From IMG/VR virus record IMGVR_UViG_3300030098_002683, positions 1-28,850 of that record: a stretch of DNA of 28,850 nucleotides. One strand, written 5' to 3'. Within the stretch, counting starts at the first letter, position 1; every line of letters starts with the position of its first letter. This DNA comes from a virus. The translations under genes and the position numbers were made by a program. Shown here piece by piece: positions 6,673-12,875 of this stretch. The notes beneath the pieces were generated by a model, which was not told the DNA's origin, searched no databases, and saw nothing but the letters and a program-made list of their open reading frames with translations.

Positions 6673-6692
6673 TCGTCTATTGCTAGACGATT
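6671..6692 (+). other. Stem-loop at the end of the small-gene run
   Basis: AATCGTCTA (6671-6679) and TAGACGATT (6684-6692) pair perfectly over 9 bases with a TTGC loop. It starts in the stop codon of the preceding gene. No T-run follows, so it may be a weak or factor-assisted terminator, or an mRNA 3'-end stabiliser. Confidence 0.5.
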
Positions 6693-6707
6693 ATTGATAA
6701 CAGGGCG

Positions 6708-6734
6708 AATTCCATGAATTTCTAGTATTATTAT
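6708..6734 (+). promoter_or_regulatory. Possible promoter for the ParB gene, leaderless
   Basis: A TATTAT box (6729-6734, with an overlapping TATTAT at 6726-6731) lies 5 bases before ATG 6740, and no ribosome binding site is present. This suggests a transcript beginning at the start codon. A small palindrome AATTC-CAT-GAATT (6708-6720) lies where a regulator could bind. No clear -35 box is visible. Confidence 0.4.
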
Positions 6735-6739
6735 AGCAA

Positions 6740-7384
6740 ATGAATATTGAAACAGTACCTATTGAAAATTTAAAACCACACCCACAAAATTACAAAGAAC
6801 ACCCAGAAAATCAACTCGATCACATAATTAAATCTATTAATGAACATGGTTTTTATCGAAATGTAGTTATATCAAAAGATGATACGATACTGGCAGGTCA
6901 TGGTGTTGTTATGGCATGTATCAAAATGGGTAAGAGAGAAATACCATGCATAAGGTTAGATATTGAATCAGATTCTACACAGGCATTAAAAGTGCTTACA
7001 TCTGATAATGAAATAACAAATTTAGCAAAGGTTGATGACAGGCAATTATCTGAAATATTAAAAGAAATTTTAGATACAGATTTTGATTTGATCGGTACTG
7101 GTTTTGATGAGGATCAGTTAAGTGCGTTGGTGTATACAACAAGGCCTTCTTCAGAAATAGAAACATTTGATGAGGCTACCGAATGGGTTGGTATGGTTGA
7201 TTACAATAACCAACCAGATGATTTAAAAATTATGGTACATTTTGAAACAGAAGAAGATAGAGAAAATTTTATGCAGTTTCTTGGTAACCCACATGTAAAT
7301 TATAAAATGAAAAACACATGGAAGATTTGGTACCCAGAAAGAAAAAACGAAGATCCAAAATCAATAAGATTTGAAAATGGATAA
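6740..7384 (+). CDS. ParB/Srx-domain protein of a DNA-modification type locus
   Basis: 214 residues from ATG 6740. Residues 4-95 form a ParB N-terminal-like domain: IENLKPHPQNYKEHPENQLDHII opens it and TILAGHGVVMACIKMG (49-64) contains the GHG motif (53-55) that corresponds to the phosphate-binding loop. Residues 100-214 hold an acidic region and a DLKIMVHFETEEDRENFMQFL segment. Such proteins often lie beside phage DNA methyltransferases or base-modification enzymes. The next gene overlaps it and encodes a predicted base glycosyltransferase, so a role in targeting or supporting DNA modification is likely but inferred. Confidence 0.8.
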   Translation: MNIETVPIENLKPHPQNYKEHPENQLDHIIKSINEHGFYRNVVISKDDTILAGHGVVMACIKMGKREIPCIRLDIESDSTQALKVLTSDNEITNLAKVDDRQLSEILKEILDTDFDLIGTGFDEDQLSALVYTTRPSSEIETFDEATEWVGMVDYNNQPDDLKIMVHFETEEDRENFMQFLGNPHVNYKMKNTWKIWYPERKNEDPKSIRFENG

Positions 7385-8255
7385 ACCAAAATATCCAATC
7401 TATGTAATAAGCAAAGGTAGATCAGATGTTTGTTATACGGCAAACTTTATGTTGAAAGATAAATTAGATTTTACATTGGTTATTGAGCCACAAGAATATG
7501 ATGATTATGCAAGATTCTATGATGAAAAATTATTATTGGTTACACCATTCAGTAATTTAGGTCAAGGGTCAATACCAGTTAGAAATTTTGTATGGGAAGA
7601 TTCAATTAAAAAAGGTCATGATAAACATTGGTGCGTTGATGATAATATACATTCAGTTAGATATTCTTGGAACGGCAGACGCATAAAATGTGATTCGAAT
7701 ATTGGTTTTGGTGCAGTTGAAAAATTTACAGATAGATATGAAAATATTGCAATATCTGGCATGAATTATCATTTTTTTGTACCACCCGGTACAAGAAAGC
7801 CATTTTACCAAAATTGTAGGGTGTATTCTAATTTATTAATTAGAAATGATTTAGATTTTAGGTGGCGTGGTAGATACAACGAAGATACAGATTTATGTTT
7901 ACAAGCACTAAGCAAAGATTGGTGTACTGTTTTAATAAATGCATACATGATTGAGAAGAATGCCACAATGAGCATGAAAGGTGGGAACGCAACTGAATTA
8001 TATGTTGGCGACGGCAGGTTAAGAATGGCAAGAGAATTACAAGAACAATGGCCTTATGTTGTAGAGGTCAAAAGGGTATACGGTAGGCCACAACATAGAA
8101 TAAAATTTAACTGGCGTCATTTTGATACACCTTTAAAAAGAAGATCAGATTTAGATTGGAATAATATAGAAAAAGAAAAAATAAAAATGCAGATTGTTGA
8201 GGTTGATGAGATCAAATCAGAAACACTAAAGAGAGATGTAAAAAAATATAAATAA
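7377..8255 (+). CDS. TET-associated-type glycosyltransferase (predicted DNA base glycosylation)
   Basis: 292 residues from ATG 7377 (a TTG at 7371 would add two). The N-terminus YPIYVISKGRSD, the CVDDN motif (about 86-90, the metal/nucleotide-sugar DxD-like site), the NYHFFVPPG segment, YSNLLIRNDL and RGRYNEDTDLCLQAL match my memory of the TET-associated glycosyltransferase group, a GT-A fold predicted to add sugars to modified bases in phage DNA. It overlaps the ParB-like gene by 8 bases. No TET/JBP hydroxylase is in the window, so the acceptor base is unknown. Family by motif recall, substrate by inference. Confidence 0.72.
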   Translation: MDKPKYPIYVISKGRSDVCYTANFMLKDKLDFTLVIEPQEYDDYARFYDEKLLLVTPFSNLGQGSIPVRNFVWEDSIKKGHDKHWCVDDNIHSVRYSWNGRRIKCDSNIGFGAVEKFTDRYENIAISGMNYHFFVPPGTRKPFYQNCRVYSNLLIRNDLDFRWRGRYNEDTDLCLQALSKDWCTVLINAYMIEKNATMSMKGGNATELYVGDGRLRMARELQEQWPYVVEVKRVYGRPQHRIKFNWRHFDTPLKRRSDLDWNNIEKEKIKMQIVEVDEIKSETLKRDVKKYK

Positions 8256-8263
8256 TTTATTAT

Positions 8264-8291
8264 TTGTCTTAATCTCTGGTTAAAATATAAT
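8264..8291 (+). promoter_or_regulatory. Promoter of the recombination/replication operon
   Basis: TTGTCT (8264-8269), a 16-base spacer and a perfect TATAAT (8286-8291). The spacer begins TAATCTCTGGTT and resembles the promoter at 5210. Transcription would begin near 8298, giving an approximately 78-base leader that folds well. Confidence 0.6.
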
Positions 8292-8296
8292 TTATG

Positions 8297-8370
8297 TTTG
8301 GCGGGGGTTTGCCTTTCTCTATAAACATAGAAAATGCACCTATATCGGTAACCCCCACCGAACAGAAAGG
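8297..8370 (+). promoter_or_regulatory. Structured 5' leader, candidate cis-regulatory RNA
   Basis: The leader can form a closing stem GGGGGTT (8303-8309) with AACCCCC (8350-8356), extended by GG/CC (8300-8301, 8358-8359) across a C-A mismatch. Inside are a hairpin CTAT-AAAC-ATAG (8319-8330, extendable) and a short ACC/GGT hairpin (8338-8349), giving a three-way-junction outline. The ribosome binding site AGAAAGG (8364-8370) follows immediately. G5 and C5 runs stand out in this AT-rich sequence. I do not match it to a known riboswitch class. Confidence 0.45.
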
Positions 8371-8375
8371 ATTAT

Positions 8376-8591
8376 ATGTTTGATTTATATGAAGATGAAT
8401 TATTTGACCCAATTGGTGTGGCAGAGATCGCAGATAAGTTGGGTGTAACAAGGCAAAAGGTAGCAAGTCTAAAACATCATGGTAAATTACCAGAGCCTAC
8501 AAAAGTTTTAAAGTGTGGTCCATTATGGGACGCAAAAGAAATAGACGACTTTATAAATACAGTCGGCATAAAAGATAACAGGAGGAAATAA
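8376..8591 (+). CDS. Helix-turn-helix DNA-binding protein (AlpA/excisionase-like)
   Basis: 71 residues from ATG 8376 with AGAAAGG five bases upstream. Residues 12-62 form a MerR/AlpA-type helix-turn-helix: IGVAEIADKLGVTRQKVASL, then HHGKLPEPTKVLKCGPLWDAKEIDDFI, where the Leu-Pro-x-P wing and the final W-x-x-x-x-I helix are typical. It heads an operon with recombination and replication genes and overlaps the next gene by one base. It could be a transcription regulator of this operon or an accessory replication factor. Confidence 0.72.
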   Translation: MFDLYEDELFDPIGVAEIADKLGVTRQKVASLKHHGKLPEPTKVLKCGPLWDAKEIDDFINTVGIKDNRRK

Positions 8592-9064
8592 TGACAAACA
8601 GGGAAACACAAATACAATTATCAAAACCATGGAATAATAATTTGATAAAACAAATGGACAAAGGTTTTGGAAAAATTGATTATGTTGAACATACACAGGT
8701 TGTTCAAAAATTAATTGCATTAATACCTGATCTTAATATGAAATTGGGTGATGTTATTTATGATGAAATTACAGATTCTAATGATATAAAAAGAACATTT
8801 GTAACAGGTATAAAGGTTGTTTTATGGGGAACAGTAGACGGTGAAGAAAAACAGGTTGAAGAATACGGCATGTGCGATAAACCATTTTTTCATGATAACC
8901 CTAATAAGGTTTCAAATAATGGACAGAGAATAAAAGAATGCATTTCAGACGGTTACAAAAGAGCCGCAATGAGATTAGGTGTTGGTCTTGAATTATATGA
9001 TACTGATGCTTGGTTATCTAATTATTTAATTAAAGAGGAAAATAAAGTCACTGAAGAAGAATAA
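8591..9064 (+). CDS. Rad52-like single-strand annealing protein
   Basis: 157 residues from ATG 8591, with GGAGG three bases before the overlap. The sequence follows the phage Rad52/Rad22 layout: LSKPWNNNLIKQ, then YVEHTQVVQKL (31-41), a beta-rich middle (VTGIKVVLWGTVDGEEKQVEEYG), and the conserved end GYKRAAMRLGVGLELYD. Such proteins anneal complementary single strands in phage replication and recombination, usually with a single-strand binding protein and exonuclease, neither of which I can name here. An Erf/Sak relative is the alternative. Confidence 0.72.
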   Translation: MTNRETQIQLSKPWNNNLIKQMDKGFGKIDYVEHTQVVQKLIALIPDLNMKLGDVIYDEITDSNDIKRTFVTGIKVVLWGTVDGEEKQVEEYGMCDKPFFHDNPNKVSNNGQRIKECISDGYKRAAMRLGVGLELYDTDAWLSNYLIKEENKVTEEE

Positions 9065-9073
9065 GATACAAAC

Positions 9074-9814
9074 ATGTCAAATCGTGTTGTATCTGAATTT
9101 TATTTTTCTATTATTCCAGAATGGTTGATTGAATCAAGCATTTCTGATAATGCCTTGCGTGTCTATTCTGCACTTTACAGGTTTGCTGATAAAGATGATG
9201 GCAGTTGTTGGCCCTCAATCGCAACGATTGGAAAGAAATGCAATAAATCAACATCATCAGTCAAAAGAGGTATTAAAGAATTAAAAGATCATGGTGCCAT
9301 AGAGGTTAAAGAAAGATATGAAGATGACAAAGGGCAAACATCTAATCTTTATATTTTAAAATTAAACCCTGCATTTAAATCTGAACCACCCCCCCAGTCC
9401 AAAACTGATACAGGGGGTAGGTCAGATATGACACACAAACCAAAGTCATTTAACCATAGTCATAATTACAAGATTGGTAGTAGTAAAAGTGAATTATTTA
9501 TGGCTTTATCTAGTAATTTATATCAGCCAAAAACCAAAAATGAAATATCAAGTTTCAATAAGGTTGTAAAAGATCTTGCAGAGATTGGTGCAACACCACA
9601 AGATGTACAAGAAAGAATTTATATTTATAAAAAGAAGTGGCCGACCATGACACTTACACCATTTGCATTAACCAAAAATTGGACACTGTTAGGTGATATG
9701 TTAGAAAAAGAAAAACCACCTGTAAAAAGAGATTGTTCACAAGAGGGTCATGTGTTTGTAGATTTAGATGTTATTTATTATTGTCATTATTGCAATACTG
9801 AAAAGTCAAAATAA
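9074..9814 (+). CDS. HTH replication-initiator-like protein with C-terminal zinc ribbon
   Basis: 246 residues from ATG 9074. Residues 1-95 are a winged helix of the phage replication type (ISDNALRVYSALYRFAD, CWPSIATIGKKCNKSTSSVK, RGIKELKDHGAIEV). Residues 100-135 are a low-complexity linker encoded partly by a run of seven C (9389-9395). Residues 140-215 are helical, and the end has C-x5-H...CHYC, a probable zinc site. Proteins of this type load host replication enzymes at the phage origin. With no polymerase visible here, this may be the main replication factor. Role inferred from domain order and the Rad52-like neighbour. Confidence 0.62.
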   Translation: MSNRVVSEFYFSIIPEWLIESSISDNALRVYSALYRFADKDDGSCWPSIATIGKKCNKSTSSVKRGIKELKDHGAIEVKERYEDDKGQTSNLYILKLNPAFKSEPPPQSKTDTGGRSDMTHKPKSFNHSHNYKIGSSKSELFMALSSNLYQPKTKNEISSFNKVVKDLAEIGATPQDVQERIYIYKKKWPTMTLTPFALTKNWTLLGDMLEKEKPPVKRDCSQEGHVFVDLDVIYYCHYCNTEKSK

Positions 9815-10146
9815 TGTTGTACAATGAAGATATGTATAATAGTTTTGAATATTTACCAAATGATGATTTAAATTGGGGTGCATTGTCAGTTGCATATTAT
9901 TTAAGTAAATTTCCACAATTGGTTAAATATGATATATCAGTTATACCACCATTAGAAGAAACAGAGGGTGGTTTATCATTTAAAAATGACAACGATTTGT
10001 ATTTTGTTGTTTTATCTAAAAAAAATGAATTTGAGGTTTCTGTTGTAACAAAATTCAATGATCTTGCATATTTAATTGTGCCAGAGGCAGAAGATTTATT
10101 AAATTTTTTATCAGGCCTTTCAAATGGTTATAAAATTTATTTATAA
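9814..10146 (+). CDS. 110-residue hypothetical acidic protein
   Basis: ATG 9814 overlaps the preceding stop by one base; an alternative ATG at 9832 is in frame. The protein is acidic and alpha/beta (DLNWGALSVAYYLSKFPQLV, then LYFVVLSKKNEFEVSVVTKFND). No motif recognised. It ends the operon that begins at 8376, followed by a new operator-bearing promoter. Confidence 0.6.
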   Translation: MLYNEDMYNSFEYLPNDDLNWGALSVAYYLSKFPQLVKYDISVIPPLEETEGGLSFKNDNDLYFVVLSKKNEFEVSVVTKFNDLAYLIVPEAEDLLNFLSGLSNGYKIYL

Positions 10147-10148
10147 TA

Positions 10149-10213
10149 TTTTAATCTAAGATTTGACAAACATTTTAAAATTAGCCTAATATTCTTATAT
10201 AAATAGAGAAAGG
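10149..10213 (+). promoter_or_regulatory. Promoter with AATCTAAGATT palindrome and GAGAAAGG leader
   Basis: Palindrome AATCTAAGATT (10153-10163) touches TTGACA (10163-10168). TAATAT (10187-10192) is the -10 candidate at 18 bases. The leader ATAAATAGAGAAAGG, with the ribosome binding site at 10206-10213, is nearly identical to that of the promoter at 11754. The duplicated block indicates co-regulation of the two transcripts. Confidence 0.72.
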
Positions 10214-10220
10214 TAACAAA

Positions 10221-10355
10221 ATGTGTGAAAACTGTAACAGACCACTTCATAGAAAAACTGCTCATGTTTTATATAATGCAAACAATGATCGATATGAAGA
10301 TATTTGTAGGTTTTGTATCATAGAAAATCCGTCTTATGGCAAAAAAGTGTCATAA
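10221..10355 (+). CDS. 44-residue zinc-finger protein
   Basis: ATG 10221, eight bases after GAGAAAGG. The product has two CxxC knuckles: CENC (2-5) and CRFC (29-32), a likely four-Cys zinc site, with basic residues between (RPLHRKTAHVLY). It is the first gene of an operator-controlled transcript, so it may be an early regulator or a host-interaction protein. Zinc binding is inferred from the Cys pattern. Confidence 0.68.
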   Translation: MCENCNRPLHRKTAHVLYNANNDRYEDICRFCIIENPSYGKKVS

Positions 10356-10393
10356 TCTTTATTTATAATTATTGATATAGAAGAAAGGCAATC

Positions 10394-10693
10394 ATGTCAG
10401 AAATAAAAAGAATTTTACTTGTAGATCATGGGCCAGGGTCAAGATACCTTGGTGAGCCACCAGCAATAGAGGCAGTGGCAGATGTAATTAAATTTGTTGA
10501 AAAAGAATTAGAAGAACAATTACAATTAAGAAAAATATTTTTAAAAAAAGGTGATGAATTTAAAATTACGATTGCAGACATAAACGGTAGATTGTATGTA
10601 CTGCGTGATCTTAAAGCTAGATTAAAAACCCATATAAAAGAGATAGAAGAGGCAGAAATATTACACGATATGGCCGAAGAGGGATCAAGATAA
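10394..10693 (+). CDS. 99-residue coiled-coil hypothetical protein
   Basis: ATG 10394 with GAAAGG seven bases upstream. The first 25 residues (ILLVDHGPGSRYLGEPPAIEAV) are followed by helical heptad-like sequence from about 33 to the end (VEKELEEQLQLRK, LRDLKARLKTHIKEIEEAE). No family recognised. Its stop overlaps the next start. Confidence 0.6.
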   Translation: MSEIKRILLVDHGPGSRYLGEPPAIEAVADVIKFVEKELEEQLQLRKIFLKKGDEFKITIADINGRLYVLRDLKARLKTHIKEIEEAEILHDMAEEGSR

Positions 10694-10824
10694 TGCCCGA
10701 TGTTATTTTTCATTTCGGTGATGATTCAAAAGAATTTGATTTACATGACGCACAATTAAATACAGTTGAGGGTATAAAAGATGTCGTACAAGGTATGATT
10801 AACAAGAAAGGGGAAGAAGAATAA
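10693..10824 (+). CDS. 43-residue hypothetical protein
   Basis: ATG 10693 overlaps the previous stop and its own stop overlaps the next ATG at 10824 (TAATG on both sides). The product begins MPDVIFHFGDDSKEFDLHDA and ends in GEEE. It is acidic with a short beta-like start. The double stop/start coupling is the main evidence that it is real. Confidence 0.55.
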   Translation: MPDVIFHFGDDSKEFDLHDAQLNTVEGIKDVVQGMINKKGEEE

Positions 10825-11012
10825 TGCAAATAGAAATATTAGGTGTTTTATTCATGACCTTTATGTTCGGTCAGTTGATCTGGTCGGTACAAAAAAGATT
10901 GAATAAACCTACCATTAAAGAAGAATTGGCTGATTCTAATATAATTTATTTGACAGGGTCAGATGTTGAAAAATTATTAGATCATGCAGAAAAAAAGGTA
11001 TTTGATGACTAA
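10824..11012 (+). CDS. 62-residue single-pass membrane protein
   Basis: ATG 10824, GGGGAAGAAG upstream. Residues 3-22 are hydrophobic (IEILGVLFMTFMFGQLIW) and form one transmembrane helix, followed by a basic then acidic cytoplasmic part (QKRLNKPTIKEELADSN, VEKLLDHAEKK). The orientation would put the C-terminus inside. Possibly a superinfection-exclusion or host-membrane factor, but nothing specific shows this. Confidence 0.58.
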   Translation: MQIEILGVLFMTFMFGQLIWSVQKRLNKPTIKEELADSNIIYLTGSDVEKLLDHAEKKVFDD

Positions 11013-11310
11013 TGATTTTGTTGATTTAGGCAAATTCAAAAAAGATAAAGAAGAAGAAATAACAGGCTTTAAAGCTAACCCCGATTCTCTCATTTGGGAA
11101 CAGGTTATTTCAAATGAAGAGGGTGAAAAAACAACAGAAAAATGTGTAGGTAGTTTTGGGTTTTTACAGACAGAAACAGAGCCACATTTAGCAATGGTAT
11201 TTGTTGTTTACAAAGATGATGACCCAAAACAAGCCATTGCAATACCAAGATATATTTTAGAAACTGCATTAACTCAAGGGTGGTTTCCTAAAAGAGGAAA
11301 TAAAAGATGA
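11005..11310 (+). CDS. 101-residue hypothetical protein
   Basis: ATG 11005 is preferred because AAAAGG lies 7 bases before it; an in-frame ATG at 10984 has no ribosome binding site. The sequence (MTNDFVDLGKFKKDKEEE..., VGSFGFLQTETEPHLAMVFVVYKDDD) is alpha/beta with a basic end (FPKRGNKR). It overlaps genes on both sides. Function unknown. Confidence 0.6.
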   Translation: MTNDFVDLGKFKKDKEEEITGFKANPDSLIWEQVISNEEGEKTTEKCVGSFGFLQTETEPHLAMVFVVYKDDDPKQAIAIPRYILETALTQGWFPKRGNKR

Positions 11311-11663
11311 GTTACGCAGAAAGAATTGAACAAATATTATCAGACGGTAGGTGGCATTGTATTATGGAATTAATTAATGCAACAGGTCTATCTGCAAGAA
11401 ATAGAATTAGTGAGTTAAATCAATTACATCAATCGAAACATGGTGAAAAAAGATATGTTGGTGAGGCCTGTAAATTAGAAAATCATAAGCATGAAGCTGA
11501 TCTGTATATGTATAAATTAAATAATTCAGAGGTAGAAATATTAAAACCTTTATCAGATCAAACAAACAAACATCAAGAAGAAATACAAGATTGGTTAAAT
11601 AAATCAGAAGAAGAACGGCACGAACATGTTGTAAATCTTCTTAAAAACGCGGGTTTACGATAG
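11307..11663 (+). CDS. Winged-helix-like hypothetical protein
   Basis: 118 residues from ATG 11307 with a GAGG-type site upstream. Residues 5-40 (RIEQILSDGRWHCIMELINA, TGLSARNRISELNQL) look like a winged helix of the type used in small phage regulators, followed by a charged helical tail. It is the last gene before a terminator. It could regulate a phage or host promoter; which one is unknown. Confidence 0.58.
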   Translation: MSYAERIEQILSDGRWHCIMELINATGLSARNRISELNQLHQSKHGEKRYVGEACKLENHKHEADLYMYKLNNSEVEILKPLSDQTNKHQEEIQDWLNKSEEERHEHVVNLLKNAGLR

Positions 11664-11675
11664 AATTAATACAAG

Positions 11676-11756
11676 TATCACACTTATTACCCCTTGTTGT
11701 GATATGCGTACGACCCCCTAGATAGCTTGTATTACTAGGGGGTAATATTTTTTAAT
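11676..11756 (+). terminator. Terminator with a competing upstream hairpin (attenuator-like)
   Basis: ACCCCCTAG (11713-11721) pairs with CTAGGGGGT (11735-11743) and is followed by AATATTTTTT, a rho-independent terminator with a long loop. Upstream, TATCACA (11676-11682) pairs with TGTGATA (11698-11704). The loop of that hairpin contains TATTACCCC (11685-11693), exactly complementary to GGGGTAATA (11739-11747) in the terminator, so the two folds can exclude each other. The T-run merges into the next promoter. Confidence 0.6.
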
Positions 11757-11813
11757 CTAAGATTGACAAAGAATCAGAAAATGGCCTAATATACTCTTAT
11801 AAATAGAGAAAGG
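11754..11813 (+). promoter_or_regulatory. Promoter with AATCTAAGATT palindrome and GAGAAAGG leader
   Basis: Palindrome AATCTAAGATT (11754-11764) overlaps TTGACA (11763-11768) by two bases, one base closer than at the two other sites. TAATAT (11787-11792) is the -10 candidate. The ribosome binding site GAGAAAGG is at 11806-11813. The upstream edge overlaps the terminator T-run. Confidence 0.72.
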
Positions 11814-11818
11814 ACAAT

Positions 11819-12283
11819 ATGTCAACAAGATCAACAATAGAGGTAAGATATACCGCCGATGCAAAAAAAGGTGTAGGTTACGGTGATAGTTTTTACAAAC
11901 ATCATGACGGTTACATAAAAGGTGGTTTAGGGGAATTGTTACAACATTTTGTAGCATACGCAGATTCACTTGATTGGGGTAAATTCAAGGCATCATTTTC
12001 AAAGTTTGCAAAAGAAAATAGAGTTAATTCTGTTGCAGATTATGTAAATGAAATAGAAAAATTAGACAATGTAGAATCTTTTAAAGATAGAGGCGATACA
12101 GAATATCATTACACAATCATGCCTAGCATGAATGGTTGGAAATTGACTGTACAAGAAAGGGATTTTGATGATGCAAGACAAAATTTAGAACATGTGCATT
12201 GGACAGATTTTGCAGAAAGAAAAACAATTGGCCGAAAAGGTTTACTTTTTTCTTCTGAAAAAGGTCCATATACAGAAGTGTAA
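11819..12283 (+). CDS. STRSTI-type conserved phage protein, unknown function
   Basis: 154 residues from ATG 11819 with GAGAAAGG five bases upstream. It starts MSTRSTIEVRYTADAK and has YKHHDGYIKGGLGELLQHF at about 26-44. The STRSTI...(Y/H)xHxDGY...G pattern is known to me from small proteins of many phages whose function has not been settled. It forms a single-gene transcript between an operator-bearing promoter and a strong terminator, so it is probably made early and on its own. Confidence 0.65.
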   Translation: MSTRSTIEVRYTADAKKGVGYGDSFYKHHDGYIKGGLGELLQHFVAYADSLDWGKFKASFSKFAKENRVNSVADYVNEIEKLDNVESFKDRGDTEYHYTIMPSMNGWKLTVQERDFDDARQNLEHVHWTDFAERKTIGRKGLLFSSEKGPYTEV

Positions 12284-12305
12284 AAAAACCATTTACTCTA
12301 GCATG

Positions 12306-12327
12306 ACCCCTCTTATGAGGGGTTTTT
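12306..12327 (+). terminator. Strong rho-independent terminator
   Basis: ACCCCTC (12306-12312) pairs perfectly with GAGGGGT (12317-12323) around a TTAT loop, followed by TTTTT (12323-12327). It isolates the preceding single gene from the late genes. Confidence 0.88.
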
Positions 12328-12332
12328 GCTAT

Positions 12333-12346
12333 TATAATTAAAACGC
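12333..12346 (+). promoter_or_regulatory. Late promoter -10 box, leaderless start of terminase small gene
   Basis: A perfect TATAAT (12333-12338) ends 8 bases before ATG 12347. No ribosome binding site is present. Transcription would start at or just before the ATG. The -35 region falls inside the terminator stem and has no consensus, so an activator or phage factor may be needed. Confidence 0.55.
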
Positions 12347-12793
12347 ATGAATAATAAACCAAAACTCGTAGATCAAGAATTAAAAGAAAGATTATTAGAG
12401 GCAATTAGATTAGGTATGTACACAGAACACGCATGTGCATACGCAGGGATAGCCTCAAGAACATTTAGATTATGGCGTGAAAAAGCAGAGAATGGTGTAG
12501 AGCCTTATGTGTCTTTTTGGTTAGAGGTAAACAAGGCAGAGGCAGATGCGATAATAAGGCGTGTTGCAAGAATAGAACAAGCAGGTAAAGAGGGTCAATG
12601 GCAAGCAGATGCATGGTTATTAGAAAGAAAATACCCAGATAAATTTGGTCGCAAAGAAAAATTACAGTTACAAGGCGACCCAAATGCACCAGTTGAGATA
12701 GAATTAAACTGGTCAGACGGTAAAAAGTTAGATCGTGAGAAAGAAATAATCATAGAGGCAGAAGATGTTAGAACGGTACAAGAAGAAGAATAA
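12347..12793 (+). CDS. Terminase small subunit
   Basis: 148 residues from ATG 12347. Residues 10-60 hold a helix-turn-helix of the terminase small subunit type (LLEAIRLGMYTEHACAYAGI, ASRTFRLWREKAENGVEPYV), then a helical oligomerisation region (EADAIIRRVARIEQAGKEGQWQ) and the WLLERKYPDKFGRKEKLQ segment frequent in this family. It recognises phage DNA for packaging. The C-terminus is acidic. The large subunit follows 756 bases later, separated by the methyltransferase cassette and small frames. Its start appears leaderless. Confidence 0.82.
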   Translation: MNNKPKLVDQELKERLLEAIRLGMYTEHACAYAGIASRTFRLWREKAENGVEPYVSFWLEVNKAEADAIIRRVARIEQAGKEGQWQADAWLLERKYPDKFGRKEKLQLQGDPNAPVEIELNWSDGKKLDREKEIIIEAEDVRTVQEEE

Positions 12794-12875
12794 TGAAGAA
12801 TTGTTTGTCATTGTTGACGGTCAAAGGGTACATGTCTCATGGTTAGAAGATTTAGATAAGGAAGAAGAAGAATGA
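12765..12875 (+). CDS. 36-residue hypothetical protein overlapping terminase small subunit
   Basis: ATG 12765 opens a frame that overlaps the terminase small gene by 29 bases and ends TGA at 12873-12875, overlapping the methyltransferase ATG at 12872. The product begins MLERYKKKNNEELF and ends VSWLEDLDKEEEE. Shorter starts (for example TTG 12801) are possible. The C-terminal part is duplicated at 13425-13463 on the other side of the methyltransferase gene. Function unknown; the coupling supports translation. Confidence 0.42.
   Translation: MLERYKKKNNEELFVIVDGQRVHVSWLEDLDKEEEE
12837..12871 (+). repeat. Direct repeat, left copy, flanking the methyltransferase gene
   Basis: 35 bases starting TCATGGTTAGAAGA, identical at 34 of 35 positions to 13425-13459 (G to A at one place). 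In this copy it encodes the end of the 36-residue frame and its stop overlaps the methyltransferase start. Confidence 0.9.

Noticed and set aside
6671-6692. Hairpin as a full intrinsic terminator
   Set aside because: The stem is good but no T-run follows on the + strand, so it is listed only as a stem-loop.
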